Assembly (NCBI GenBank): GCA_900468625.1
Contig: UBUL01000019.1
Coordinates: 124,001-188,000 of the forward strand
Length of the DNA stretch: 64,000 nucleotides
Direction: 5' to 3'
Origin: Hyphomicrobiales bacterium
GTDB lineage: Bacteria; Pseudomonadota; Alphaproteobacteria; Rhizobiales; Rhizobiaceae
Below, piece after piece: positions 17,669 through 25,349 of this stretch. Both the position numbers and the translations under genes were made by a program. The notes under the pieces are model-generated. The model did no database searches and was not told the origin of the DNA. It was given only the letters and a program-made list of their open reading frames with translations. The first letter of the stretch is position 1; every line of letters starts with the position of its first letter.

Positions 17669-18406
17669 TCAAGCCAGGGCCGCAGCGGTGTTCGATTGAC
17701 CGTTCGCGGCAAAGGCCGCGACGGCGCGAAGAGGGGAGCCCGAGCCGCCGGCGAGCGGCAACGGCAGAGTGATCAGGAACGAAAAGGCCGGCACGTCGCC
17801 GAGGCGGGCGAAATTCTCGCCGATGAGGACGCCCGCACCGAGCAGCAACTTATGGGCCGAGAAATCCGTGCTGCCGAAACAGTCGAGCGACAGGCAGTCC
17901 GAGCCTGCTATCCGGATACCGCGATCGAGCAGGTATTGGCTGGCTTCCCGCGACAGGCCGGGCCAGTCACTCAGGAAACGCGGATGGTCCGCCGGATTGT
18001 ACCAGAAGCGATCCCAGCCGAAGTGGAAAAACACCGCATCGCCGGCGGCGATTTCGCCCTGGGCGGCTTCGAATGCCTTGATCCGCTCGACGCTGACGGC
18101 CTCCCTTGGACTGCAGTCACGCGCGTCGATCTTCGCCATGCGTCCGAAAAAGGTCTGCAGATGAACGGCGTCGATCCCGGCGCCGCCTTTGACGAAATGC
18201 AGCGGCGCATCAAAATGCGTGCCGGTATGCTCGCTCATGCCGAGGGAATGGTTGCAGGCAAGATCGCCGCGATCATAGCTTTCGATCACTTCCTTGCAAA
18301 AGAAGGGATGCGTTGGCCATACGGGGATCTGCGGCGTCAACGCGTGGGTGAGATCCACAAGTGTCATGTTGCGTCTGAACGCATTTTGCAGGGTGGCGAC
18401 GTCCAT
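17669..18406 (-). CDS. cyclase-family metal-dependent hydrolase
   Basis: The 245-residue cytosolic protein carries the family metal motif HTGTHFDAPLHF near residue 60, shared with kynurenine formamidase and related cyclase-family hydrolases. It lies directly after the second permease (1-base gap) and before uxuA, so it is firmly part of the sugar-acid operon. No cyclase-family enzyme has a settled role in uronate breakdown that I can name. A lactonase-like or ester-opening step on an aldonolactone is plausible, but only inferred from position. Confidence 0.8.
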   Translation of the reverse strand: MDVATLQNAFRRNMTLVDLTHALTPQIPVWPTHPFFCKEVIESYDRGDLACNHSLGMSEHTGTHFDAPLHFVKGGAGIDAVHLQTFFGRMAKIDARDCSPREAVSVERIKAFEAAQGEIAAGDAVFFHFGWDRFWYNPADHPRFLSDWPGLSREASQYLLDRGIRIAGSDCLSLDCFGSTDFSAHKLLLGAGVLIGENFARLGDVPAFSFLITLPLPLAGGSGSPLRAVAAFAANGQSNTAAALA

Positions 18407-18407
18407 T

Positions 18408-19343
18408 TCACGCGGCCTTCGGTTTCGGGACGAGCGCGACGATGAGGATGATCAGCGCGCCGGTGAGGACGAAGCGCACGCCGGCCTGCATCTGGAAGGT
18501 GTTGAGCATCGTCGCCATGAGGTTGAAGAACAGTGCCGCACCCCAGATGCCGACTGCGTTGGCCTGGCCGCCGGCGACGCTGGTGCCGCCAAGGACCACG
18601 ACCGCGATTGCTTCCAGCAAATAAGTATCGCCCATATTGAGCGCCGCGCCGCCTGAAAAGCCCGCAAGCAGGAAGCCGGTGAGGGCTGCGGTCACGCCGC
18701 AGAACATATAGGCGATCAATCGGACGCGCATGACCGGAACACCGGCGAGGCGTGCCGCCCGTTCGCTCTGCCCGACCGCCAGCAGCCGCCGGCCCCAGAC
18801 GCTGCGGGCCAGAATAACGGCGACGGCGATGGTCAGGACGATCGCCGCGATCGGCATGATCCGCATTCCCGCGACCGACCAGAAGGTGAAGGCCGAAAGC
18901 GCTGCCGGAGGCTTCAACGTAGCTTCGCCGCCGAGATTAAAGGCAAGTGACTGGAAAACGAAGCTCCAGGCGAGCGTCGCGATGATCGGTGGCAGGCGCA
19001 GCATCGTGATTGCTAGGAAGTTTGCCGCACCCGCCAGTGCTCCGACCAGCAGCGCGACCAGAAGACCCGGAAGGATCAAGTCGTTGCTGCCGCTCATGAC
19101 GGACATCGATAAATAGGCCGACAGGGTCAACACGGATGGCGTGGACAGATCGATGTTTCCAGGGCCAGACGCAATCACGATCATCTGACCGGTGCCGACA
19201 ACAACGCTGAAGGCAGCAAAGACGAGCGCTGAAGATAGGGTCGGTACCGCGCTTGCAAAACCGGAATAGGCGATGATCGCGATCCACATGATAAGCGCGA
19301 CAATGAAGCCATAGGTCCAGGGTTTCAAAGAGAAGCCACTCAT
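18408..19343 (-). CDS. ribose-type sugar ABC transporter permease 2
   Basis: A 311-residue integral membrane protein of the RbsC/AraH group with many hydrophobic segments. The family region GSMSG-like GPGNIDLSTPSVLTLSAY sits near 70, and AVVVLGGTSVAGG near 250 is typical of the loop before the last helices. The frame is open far upstream to 19841 but that part is a shadow of the next permease; ATG at 19343 overlaps the previous stop as ATGA. It pairs with the adjacent permease gene to form a heterodimeric channel. Confidence 0.88.
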   Translation of the reverse strand: MSGFSLKPWTYGFIVALIMWIAIIAYSGFASAVPTLSSALVFAAFSVVVGTGQMIVIASGPGNIDLSTPSVLTLSAYLSMSVMSGSNDLILPGLLVALLVGALAGAANFLAITMLRLPPIIATLAWSFVFQSLAFNLGGEATLKPPAALSAFTFWSVAGMRIMPIAAIVLTIAVAVILARSVWGRRLLAVGQSERAARLAGVPVMRVRLIAYMFCGVTAALTGFLLAGFSGGAALNMGDTYLLEAIAVVVLGGTSVAGGQANAVGIWGAALFFNLMATMLNTFQMQAGVRFVLTGALIILIVALVPKPKAA

Positions 19344-20305
19344 GATTTGTCTTCCGCGAGAAGGATGCGTCCGGCTAGCACCAGGAAGAGGATGCCGCCC
19401 TGTGCGCCGATCTGCCATGTCGGCGGCACTTGCAGGAAGCTCAGGAGTGATCCGGCAAGTGCAAGCGTCAGTGCACCGTTGACCGTTCCGACCGGAGAGA
19501 CGATGCCACCTGTGAAAGAACCACCACCGAGGATGACGGCGCCGACACCGAGGAGGGTGTAGGCCGGTGCAACATTCGGGTCGCCGGAGGTTGTCAGGCC
19601 GGTCAGGGTGATGCCGGCAATGAGTCCGAGCAGGCCGGCAGCGGCATAGACGGCGGCGCGAATCATGGTGATCGACCAGCCGGCGCGCTGGATGGCGCGT
19701 GGGTTGCCGCCTGCACCCCTCAGCACTGCCCCGTATGACGATTGGCTGATGACGAAATGACCGATGAGGGCGGCGGCAATGGCAAGCAGCACCGGCAAAG
19801 GCAGGAGCGGCGGCCGCCAGGCCATGAAGCCGGACAGCCATGCGGGAGCAGCGCCACCCGGAGCGGGCAGGATGATGATCGCAACGCCAAGCCAGATGAA
19901 CGACATGCCGAGCGTCACGATGATCGACGGCAACTGCCGCAGATGGATGATGAGGCCGACGCCGGCATAGACGAAGATGCTTCCGATATAAATCGCGATT
20001 GCGAGCATCGGGGCCGTGTCGAGATAGAGCGCCGTGACGCAGGTGACGAAGCCGACGAAGGAGCCGATCGACAGGTCGATGTCGCCGAGCATGATGACGA
20101 GCATCTGTGCCAGCGCTGCAAACATCAGCGGCACGGCCAGCTTGAACAGCAGCGTGAAGCCGAAATAGCTCATCGCTGCCGGGCGAATCCAGAAGATCAC
20201 GGTGAGCATGACGACGAGCGCGATGGCCGGAAGGCCGACCTGCAAGGCGGGCGCGAGCCGCTTTGCAAGATTGCGCTTCTGCCGGCGATAGACGAATTCA
20301 GCCAT
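19340..20305 (-). CDS. ribose-type sugar ABC transporter permease 1
   Basis: A 321-residue RbsC-family permease. Family segments are LVIMLGDIDLSIGSFVGFVT near 70-90 and GAVILGGGSFTGG near 255. The start overlaps the ATPase gene by 8 bases and the stop overlaps the second permease, so all are translated together. The cytoplasmic N-terminus is basic (RRQKRNLAKR). Substrate preference is not visible, but the operon enzymes point to a hexuronate, aldonate or a derivative. Confidence 0.88.
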   Translation of the reverse strand: MAEFVYRRQKRNLAKRLAPALQVGLPAIALVVMLTVIFWIRPAAMSYFGFTLLFKLAVPLMFAALAQMLVIMLGDIDLSIGSFVGFVTCVTALYLDTAPMLAIAIYIGSIFVYAGVGLIIHLRQLPSIIVTLGMSFIWLGVAIIILPAPGGAAPAWLSGFMAWRPPLLPLPVLLAIAAALIGHFVISQSSYGAVLRGAGGNPRAIQRAGWSITMIRAAVYAAAGLLGLIAGITLTGLTTSGDPNVAPAYTLLGVGAVILGGGSFTGGIVSPVGTVNGALTLALAGSLLSFLQVPPTWQIGAQGGILFLVLAGRILLAEDKS

Positions 20306-21755
20306 CCGCGCCTCCGAACGATGCTTCGAGGATGCGGTTGTGATCGATCTTGTCGCCGGCGACTTCGGCGATGGCGCGACCTTCGCGGAAAACGTAGAGA
20401 CGGTCGCAATTCCTCAGCTCTTCGAATTCGGTCGTGTACCAGATGAAGATCCGGCCGCGCTTGGCCTCGTCACGAATGAGCTGGTAGACTTCCTGCTTGG
20501 TGCCGACATCGACGCCGCGCATCGGGTCATCGAGCAGGATGACCTGGCCGTCAGACGCGAGCGCGCGGGCAAACAGCACTTTCTGCTGGTTGCCGCCGCT
20601 GAGCGACAGGATCGGCGTATCGATCGACGGCGCCTTGACCTTGAGGCGCTGCGACCAGGTCTGCGCGAGCGCTCGCGCGGCGGATGGCGACACGAAGCCA
20701 CCCTTCTGAAGCCCGTTGAGGCTGCGAAGCGTCAGGTTGTCGGCGATCGACCAAAGCGGCATGACGCCTTCGACGCTACGGTCTCCGGCGACAAAGGCGA
20801 CGGGCACCTCGCGGGTAGTGGCGTAAATGGCCCGCAGGCGTTCGCGCTGCCCGTGACCATCGAGACCGGCGAAACCGATAATGTCACCGGGAGCCGCCTT
20901 GATCGGCAGATCCGCGCGATCGATACCGGCATGGTTTACGGTCAGGACCTGGCTCGCATTGCGCGTGGGGGCGGCCTGCTCGTGCGGCGCTTCGATATTG
21001 CCCATCATCCCGACCAGATCGGAGCGCGTCAGGCCGGCCGTTGAGCGGTCTCCGACGATCTCCCCATCCATCATCACCACAACACGGTCGCAGACGGCCA
21101 GGATTTCGTTGAGGCGGTGGGTGATGAGAATACAGGCGACGCCACGCCTCGATGCCGTCTTGATATAGGCGAGCAACTGCTCTGCCGGCTTATGCCCGAG
21201 AGCCGAGGTGGGCTCGTCAAGGATGACACAGCGCACCTTGTCTTCCGTTTCGGTGAAGGCGCGGGCAATCTCGACCATCTGCCGCTCGCCGATCGAAAGG
21301 TCGGCGATCTTGGTATCCACATCGATTCCATGGCCTGGAAAAATATCGTCCAAAGCCTTGGTGATCAGCCTGCGCGCCTTGTGGCGCCAGCCGAAGCCGC
21401 GCAGGCTGCGATGGATGATGCGCGCATTTTCCGCGGCGGAAAGATTGGTGCAGAGCGATAGCTCCTGAAAGATGCACCGCAAGCCGCCGGCTTGCGCTTC
21501 GGCGGTTCCCCAGTGATCCACCGCCTGACCGCTATAAACGAATCTCCCTTCCGTTCGCTGGATCGCGCCGGAGATGACGTTCATCAGGGTCGACTTGCCG
21601 GCACCGTTATGGCCGACCAGTCCGAGGACTTCGCCCGGGGCAAGACGGAAATCGACACCGACGAGCGCGTGGACCGCGCCGAAGCTCTTGCGTATCCCGC
21701 GGGCCTCGATAAGGAGGCCCGCGGCAGTATCCACGGCGGCTTGGGAGGGCTGCAT
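20298..21755 (-). CDS. ribose-type sugar ABC transporter ATPase (two domains)
   Basis: The 485-residue tandem ATPase has the RbsA/MglA layout. Domain 1 has Walker A GHNGAGKST near 53, signature LSIGERQMVEIARA and Walker B CVILDEPTSAL. Domain 2 has the family's degenerate Walker A region GFAGLDGHGQRE and a good signature LSGGNQQKVLFARAL. It powers the two permeases encoded just downstream. It begins 11 bases after the binding-protein gene on the - strand. Confidence 0.92.
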   Translation of the reverse strand: MQPSQAAVDTAAGLLIEARGIRKSFGAVHALVGVDFRLAPGEVLGLVGHNGAGKSTLMNVISGAIQRTEGRFVYSGQAVDHWGTAEAQAGGLRCIFQELSLCTNLSAAENARIIHRSLRGFGWRHKARRLITKALDDIFPGHGIDVDTKIADLSIGERQMVEIARAFTETEDKVRCVILDEPTSALGHKPAEQLLAYIKTASRRGVACILITHRLNEILAVCDRVVVMMDGEIVGDRSTAGLTRSDLVGMMGNIEAPHEQAAPTRNASQVLTVNHAGIDRADLPIKAAPGDIIGFAGLDGHGQRERLRAIYATTREVPVAFVAGDRSVEGVMPLWSIADNLTLRSLNGLQKGGFVSPSAARALAQTWSQRLKVKAPSIDTPILSLSGGNQQKVLFARALASDGQVILLDDPMRGVDVGTKQEVYQLIRDEAKRGRIFIWYTTEFEELRNCDRLYVFREGRAIAEVAGDKIDHNRILEASFGGADG

Positions 21756-21766
21756 TGCTGGTTGCC

Positions 21767-22843
21767 CTACTTCGGAGCCGGAACCATGGGCAGCGGTTCC
21801 TTCTTGACGTTGGCGTCGATAATCTTGGCGACGAGATCCTGCGGGTAATCGGCATTGGCGACGCCACCTTCCGGAACCGTCTTCAGCCAGGCGTCGAGAT
21901 CTTGCTGCTGGATCTGCAGGAGGGGCACCTCGACGAATTTCGGAACGTCCTTCCCCGCAAGGATTTGTTGTGCGACCCAGAAGGCGACCTGTGAGACGGA
22001 GGGCGTTGCGCCGAGAGAGAAGGTCTCATAGCCGGTTGCATCACGTTCCTGCTTCCAGAGCGCCAGCTCGTCCTGGCGGTTGCCCATGATGATGATCGGA
22101 AGCTTGCGGCCCGCAGCCTTAAAGGCCTGTGCTGCGCCATAACCATCGCCGCCCTGTGTCAGAACGCCGTCGATCTTCGGCAATGACGGAAGAATGCCGG
22201 ACACTTCTTTCTGAGCCACGGTCGCGGTCCATTGACCATAGACCTCGCCAACCCTCTTGTAGTTCGCATGGGCCGCCAAAGCCTTCGTCACGCCTTCATT
22301 CAGCCGTTTGTCGAATCCGTCACCCGCCATTCCCCGGATTTCAAGGATATTGGCGGGCTTGTCTCCGAGCCTGCTCGCCATGTAATCGAGCTCAGCCTTG
22401 GCGTAAGAGTCCAAATTGTAATCAACCAGGTATGCGCAGGGTTCGGTGACGCCGCTTGCGAAGGCGACAACTACGATGCCGGCGTTGCAAGCGTCCTTGA
22501 TCGCCCCGTTCAGTGCGGTGTCCGAGCCGGCAAGCACAATAATGGCGTCATAACCCTGCAGGATGAGGTTCTGTATCTGCGATGCCTGCTCGGTGACTGA
22601 ATTATTGGAGCTGACGACGGTCGTGCCGGCGATCTTGCCGTCGGCCTTCGCTTTGGCGCCCATCGTCTCGAAGCTTTTGATCATCACCTGGCGGAATGAG
22701 TTGCCGGCGTAAGAATTGCTGAAGGCGATCTTCTTGCCGCTGGTGTCGCCGGTCGCCACCCCTTCCTGCGCCATCGCAGTGCCGCAAAAGATCACGCTGG
22801 CAAGCAGTGTTGCAGTCGCAGTCTTGTGTAAACTCCATTTCAT
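21767..22843 (-). CDS. sugar ABC transporter substrate-binding protein (RbsB-like)
   Basis: The 358-residue periplasmic binding protein has a signal peptide at 1-25 ending GTAMA-QEG and the type I periplasmic fold: KKIAFSNSYAGNSFRQVM near 38, ILQGYDAIIVLAGSDTAL near 95 and DGVLTQGGDGYGAAQAF near 225. It leads the - strand operon of two permeases, an ATPase and four enzymes. A GGAGGATG site precedes the ATG. The promoter upstream carries a palindromic operator shared with the TRAP operon. Confidence 0.9.
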   Translation of the reverse strand: MKWSLHKTATATLLASVIFCGTAMAQEGVATGDTSGKKIAFSNSYAGNSFRQVMIKSFETMGAKAKADGKIAGTTVVSSNNSVTEQASQIQNLILQGYDAIIVLAGSDTALNGAIKDACNAGIVVVAFASGVTEPCAYLVDYNLDSYAKAELDYMASRLGDKPANILEIRGMAGDGFDKRLNEGVTKALAAHANYKRVGEVYGQWTATVAQKEVSGILPSLPKIDGVLTQGGDGYGAAQAFKAAGRKLPIIIMGNRQDELALWKQERDATGYETFSLGATPSVSQVAFWVAQQILAGKDVPKFVEVPLLQIQQQDLDAWLKTVPEGGVANADYPQDLVAKIIDANVKKEPLPMVPAPK

Positions 22844-22962
22844 GGTTTCATCCTCCCTGGATCACTTCAGACGGTCGTCGGCGCTCGCGGTCCTTGTCTC
22901 GGACGGGATATCAGGCAAAACCATTCACATGGATGCGGTTGCTCTCGTCGCGCCTGATATCG

Positions 22963-22992
22963 AAAATACATACTACCATGGTAGTGTGTCAA
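22963..22992 (-). promoter_or_regulatory. promoter with palindromic operator for the sugar ABC operon
   Basis: On the - strand, TTGACA (22992-22987) and TATTTT (22968-22963) are separated by 18 bases. A perfect 14-base palindrome, ACTACCATGGTAGT (22972-22985), fills that spacer. The palindrome extends to 22 bases with one mismatch pair. It lies between the ABC operon and the divergent GntR gene, 78 bases from the latter, so it may also govern gntR. The rest of the 22844-23063 spacer holds no gene. Confidence 0.7.
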
Positions 22993-23063
22993 TTGCGCTT
23001 GTGGATTATTATCGAATAATGTGCGATGGCCATATTGTTTGCATACGGTGGAGGTCACGAACA

Positions 23064-23807
23064 ATGGCGACGAAGAGATCTAACCAGATAGAGGCCGAAG
23101 AGCTTCGTCAGAGCGCGGCGGCATCGACACTCCTGCAGCCGATCAATCCTCGCCAGCCTATCGCGGCGCAGATCTATGAGCGGTTGCGGCGGGCCATTAC
23201 GACACTGTCCATGCTGCCGTCGGAGGCGTTGAGCGAAAAGGAGCTTTCCTTGCAACTCGGCGTCAGCCGGACGCCGGTTCGCGAAGCGCTGATCCGGCTT
23301 GCAGACGAAGGGCTGATAGACATCCTACCGCAGCGCGGGAGCTTTGTGGCGCCGATCAGGCTTCGTGATGTCGAAGAGGCTCAATTCATTCGAGAATCTC
23401 TGGAAGTCGCGGTTAGCCGTAGGCTTGCAGGTGGCTGTTCGCGGCGCTTCCTGACGGAGATCAAGAGCAATCTCTACGACCAGGAAAAGGCGGTCAATAC
23501 AGAAGCGCTCGATCTCTTTCTCGATCTCGATGAAGCCTTCCACCGAAGTTTTTGTGAGGAAGCCGGCTTGCCGAAAAGCTGGCGAGTCATCCAGTCCGTC
23601 AAGCTGCAGATGGACCGTGTTCGCTATCTCAGTCTGCCCGATCTCGGTCACCTGCGCGTTCTGCTGACCCAGCATCGCTCGATCGTGGACGCCATCGAAT
23701 CAGGCGATGTCGACAAGGCAGGCAACGATATGGCGGCGCATTTGCGCGAAGTGCTTCGTACCGCGCGAAAACTGAGCGAACAGCGCCGCGATCTCGTTGA
23801 AAGCTAG
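23064..23807 (+). CDS. GntR-family (FCD domain) transcriptional regulator
   Basis: A 247-residue regulator with a GntR winged helix at about 32-100 (IAAQIYERLRRAIT, EKELSLQLGVSRTPVREALIRL, then LPQRGSFVAPI) and a helical FCD effector domain containing DLDEAFHRSFCEEAG and the later QHRSIVDAIESGD. ATG at 23064 has GGAGG 10 bases upstream; the open frame further 5' crosses the promoter region and is rejected. It lies between two transporter operons whose promoters share a palindrome, so it is probably their repressor, released by a sugar acid. Confidence 0.88.
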   Translation: MATKRSNQIEAEELRQSAAASTLLQPINPRQPIAAQIYERLRRAITTLSMLPSEALSEKELSLQLGVSRTPVREALIRLADEGLIDILPQRGSFVAPIRLRDVEEAQFIRESLEVAVSRRLAGGCSRRFLTEIKSNLYDQEKAVNTEALDLFLDLDEAFHRSFCEEAGLPKSWRVIQSVKLQMDRVRYLSLPDLGHLRVLLTQHRSIVDAIESGDVDKAGNDMAAHLREVLRTARKLSEQRRDLVES

Positions 23808-23844
23808 CTCCTTCGGTGTCGGGCGTGACCGCGCGACATCATAA

Positions 23845-23873
23845 TTGACATTGTACCATGGTAGTATTACAAG
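23845..23873 (+). promoter_or_regulatory. promoter with palindromic operator for the TRAP operon
   Basis: TTGACA (23845-23850), a 17-base spacer and TACAAG (23868-23873) make a sigma-70-type promoter. The palindrome TACCATGGTA (23854-23863) begins 3 bases after the -35, the same position as at the ABC operon promoter. The shared block is TACCATGGTAGTAT. The leader down to dctP at 24194 is about 300 bases and shows no gene. Confidence 0.7.
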
Positions 23874-24193
23874 CCAACGCCAATGGAGGTCGGCCGGGTC
23901 ATGGAAACCGCGACAGGTGATCTTTGTGGGAGACGAGGAGAGGTATAGGGGGGCAGAACCGGTCGCCGGACTTATGAAATGCACCGCGTTCCGATCGGCG
24001 AGTGGCGCAGTTTCATTGTCCTACAGCCCGCATCGTTTTGTTCCGTACAGTCCGTACAGGAAGAAGCTGGCAGGAGCATGCATCCGCACCATCCGGCACG
24101 GTAACGGACTTCGGAGCCGCAGCGTCGGGCAGCGAATGCCGGCGCGGACATCGGCAACGTTCCAATTCGCCAACATATTCCAGGGAGGAATGC

Positions 24194-25204
24194 ATGAACA
24201 TATCTCGCAGAACATTCGGTATGTTGACGGCTGGAGCCGCAGCCGCAGGTCTATTGTCGGCCCCCGGCCTGTCGCGCGCCGCCGCGAAAGTCAAGCTGCG
24301 CTATGGCACGGCATTTCCGGCCAGCCATCCCGGCGTCATCCGCATCACCGAAGCCGCCAAGGCAATCGCAACCCGCTCCGAAGGCGCGGTGGAATTGCAG
24401 GTTTATCCGAATAGCCAACTTGGCGGCGAAGCGGATATGTTCACCCAGGTTCGCGGCGGCGCGCTCGACCTCATGTCGACCTCGGGTGTCAACCAGACGG
24501 TCGTTCCCGTCGCCAGCATCAACGCCGTCGCCTTTGCCTTCCCGACCTATGACCATGTCTGGAAGGCGATGGATGGCGAACTCGGCGATCATGTCCGCAA
24601 GGCATTCCTTGATGCCGGCCTGTTCGTCTTCCCGAAAATGCTGGACAACGGCTATCGCAATATCACCACCGGCGCCAAGCCGATTACCGCGCCGCAAGAC
24701 CTCAACGGCATGAAGATCCGCGTTCCGGGCAACCAGCTGTGGGTCACGCTGTTCCAGACGCTGGGTGCCGCGCCGACGCCGCTCAATTTCGGTGAGCTTT
24801 ATGCGGCTCTGCAAACCCATGTCGTCGACGGTCAGGAAAATCCGCTGGCGCTGATCCAGAGTTCGAAGCTCTACGAAGTGCAGAAATACATCGCCCTCAC
24901 CGGTCATATCTGGGATGGCCACCACATCTTCTGCAACAATCGCCGTTGGCAGGCGATTCCGGCCGAGATGCGTACGATTGTCCAGGAAGAATTGACTACT
25001 GCAGCCGTGAACGAACGCGCCGACGTAAAGGACCTCAACGAAAAGGCCATGGTTGACATCAAGGCGACTGGCGTGACCTTCAACAAGGTCGAGACCGCGC
25101 CGTTCCGCGAAGTGCTTGCCAAGGCTGGCTTTTATTCGAAGTGGAAAGAAAGCTTCGGCGCAGAGGCCTGGGGTCTCCTGGAAAAGGACGTCGGCACGCT
25201 GTAA
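24194..25204 (+). CDS. TRAP transporter substrate-binding protein (DctP family)
   Basis: A 336-residue periplasmic binding protein. The N-terminus NISRRTFGMLTAG followed by a hydrophobic stretch and SRA-AAK looks like a Tat signal peptide. Family features are LRYGTAFPASHPG near 36, LQVYPNSQLGGEADM and the ligand-contact segment LNGMKIRVPGNQLW near 175, where Arg normally binds a carboxylate. GGGAGGAA lies directly before ATG 24194; upstream frame is rejected. It probably delivers a sugar acid to the DctQM protein encoded downstream. Confidence 0.9.
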   Translation: MNISRRTFGMLTAGAAAAGLLSAPGLSRAAAKVKLRYGTAFPASHPGVIRITEAAKAIATRSEGAVELQVYPNSQLGGEADMFTQVRGGALDLMSTSGVNQTVVPVASINAVAFAFPTYDHVWKAMDGELGDHVRKAFLDAGLFVFPKMLDNGYRNITTGAKPITAPQDLNGMKIRVPGNQLWVTLFQTLGAAPTPLNFGELYAALQTHVVDGQENPLALIQSSKLYEVQKYIALTGHIWDGHHIFCNNRRWQAIPAEMRTIVQEELTTAAVNERADVKDLNEKAMVDIKATGVTFNKVETAPFREVLAKAGFYSKWKESFGAEAWGLLEKDVGTL

Positions 25205-25221
25205 CGGGCCGATGATGAATA

Positions 25222-25251
25222 GGACGCTCGCTTTGCCGTAAGCGTGCGTCC
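25222..25251. promoter_or_regulatory. intercistronic hairpin between dctP and dctQM
   Basis: GGACGCTCGCTT (25222-25233) and AAGCGTGCGTCC (25240-25251) form a 12-bp stem with one mismatch and a 6-base loop. No U-tract follows, so it is more likely an mRNA stabiliser or partial attenuator that raises binding-protein output over membrane protein. Confidence 0.55.
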
Positions 25252-25349
25252 CGTCGCAAATAGCGGAGGCGTATCGCTTCGCCCACACGTTTCGGTTTGC
25301 GAAGCGGCAGGCCGCGTCGCTCGGACCGGCGTATTTGGAGAGATCAATC

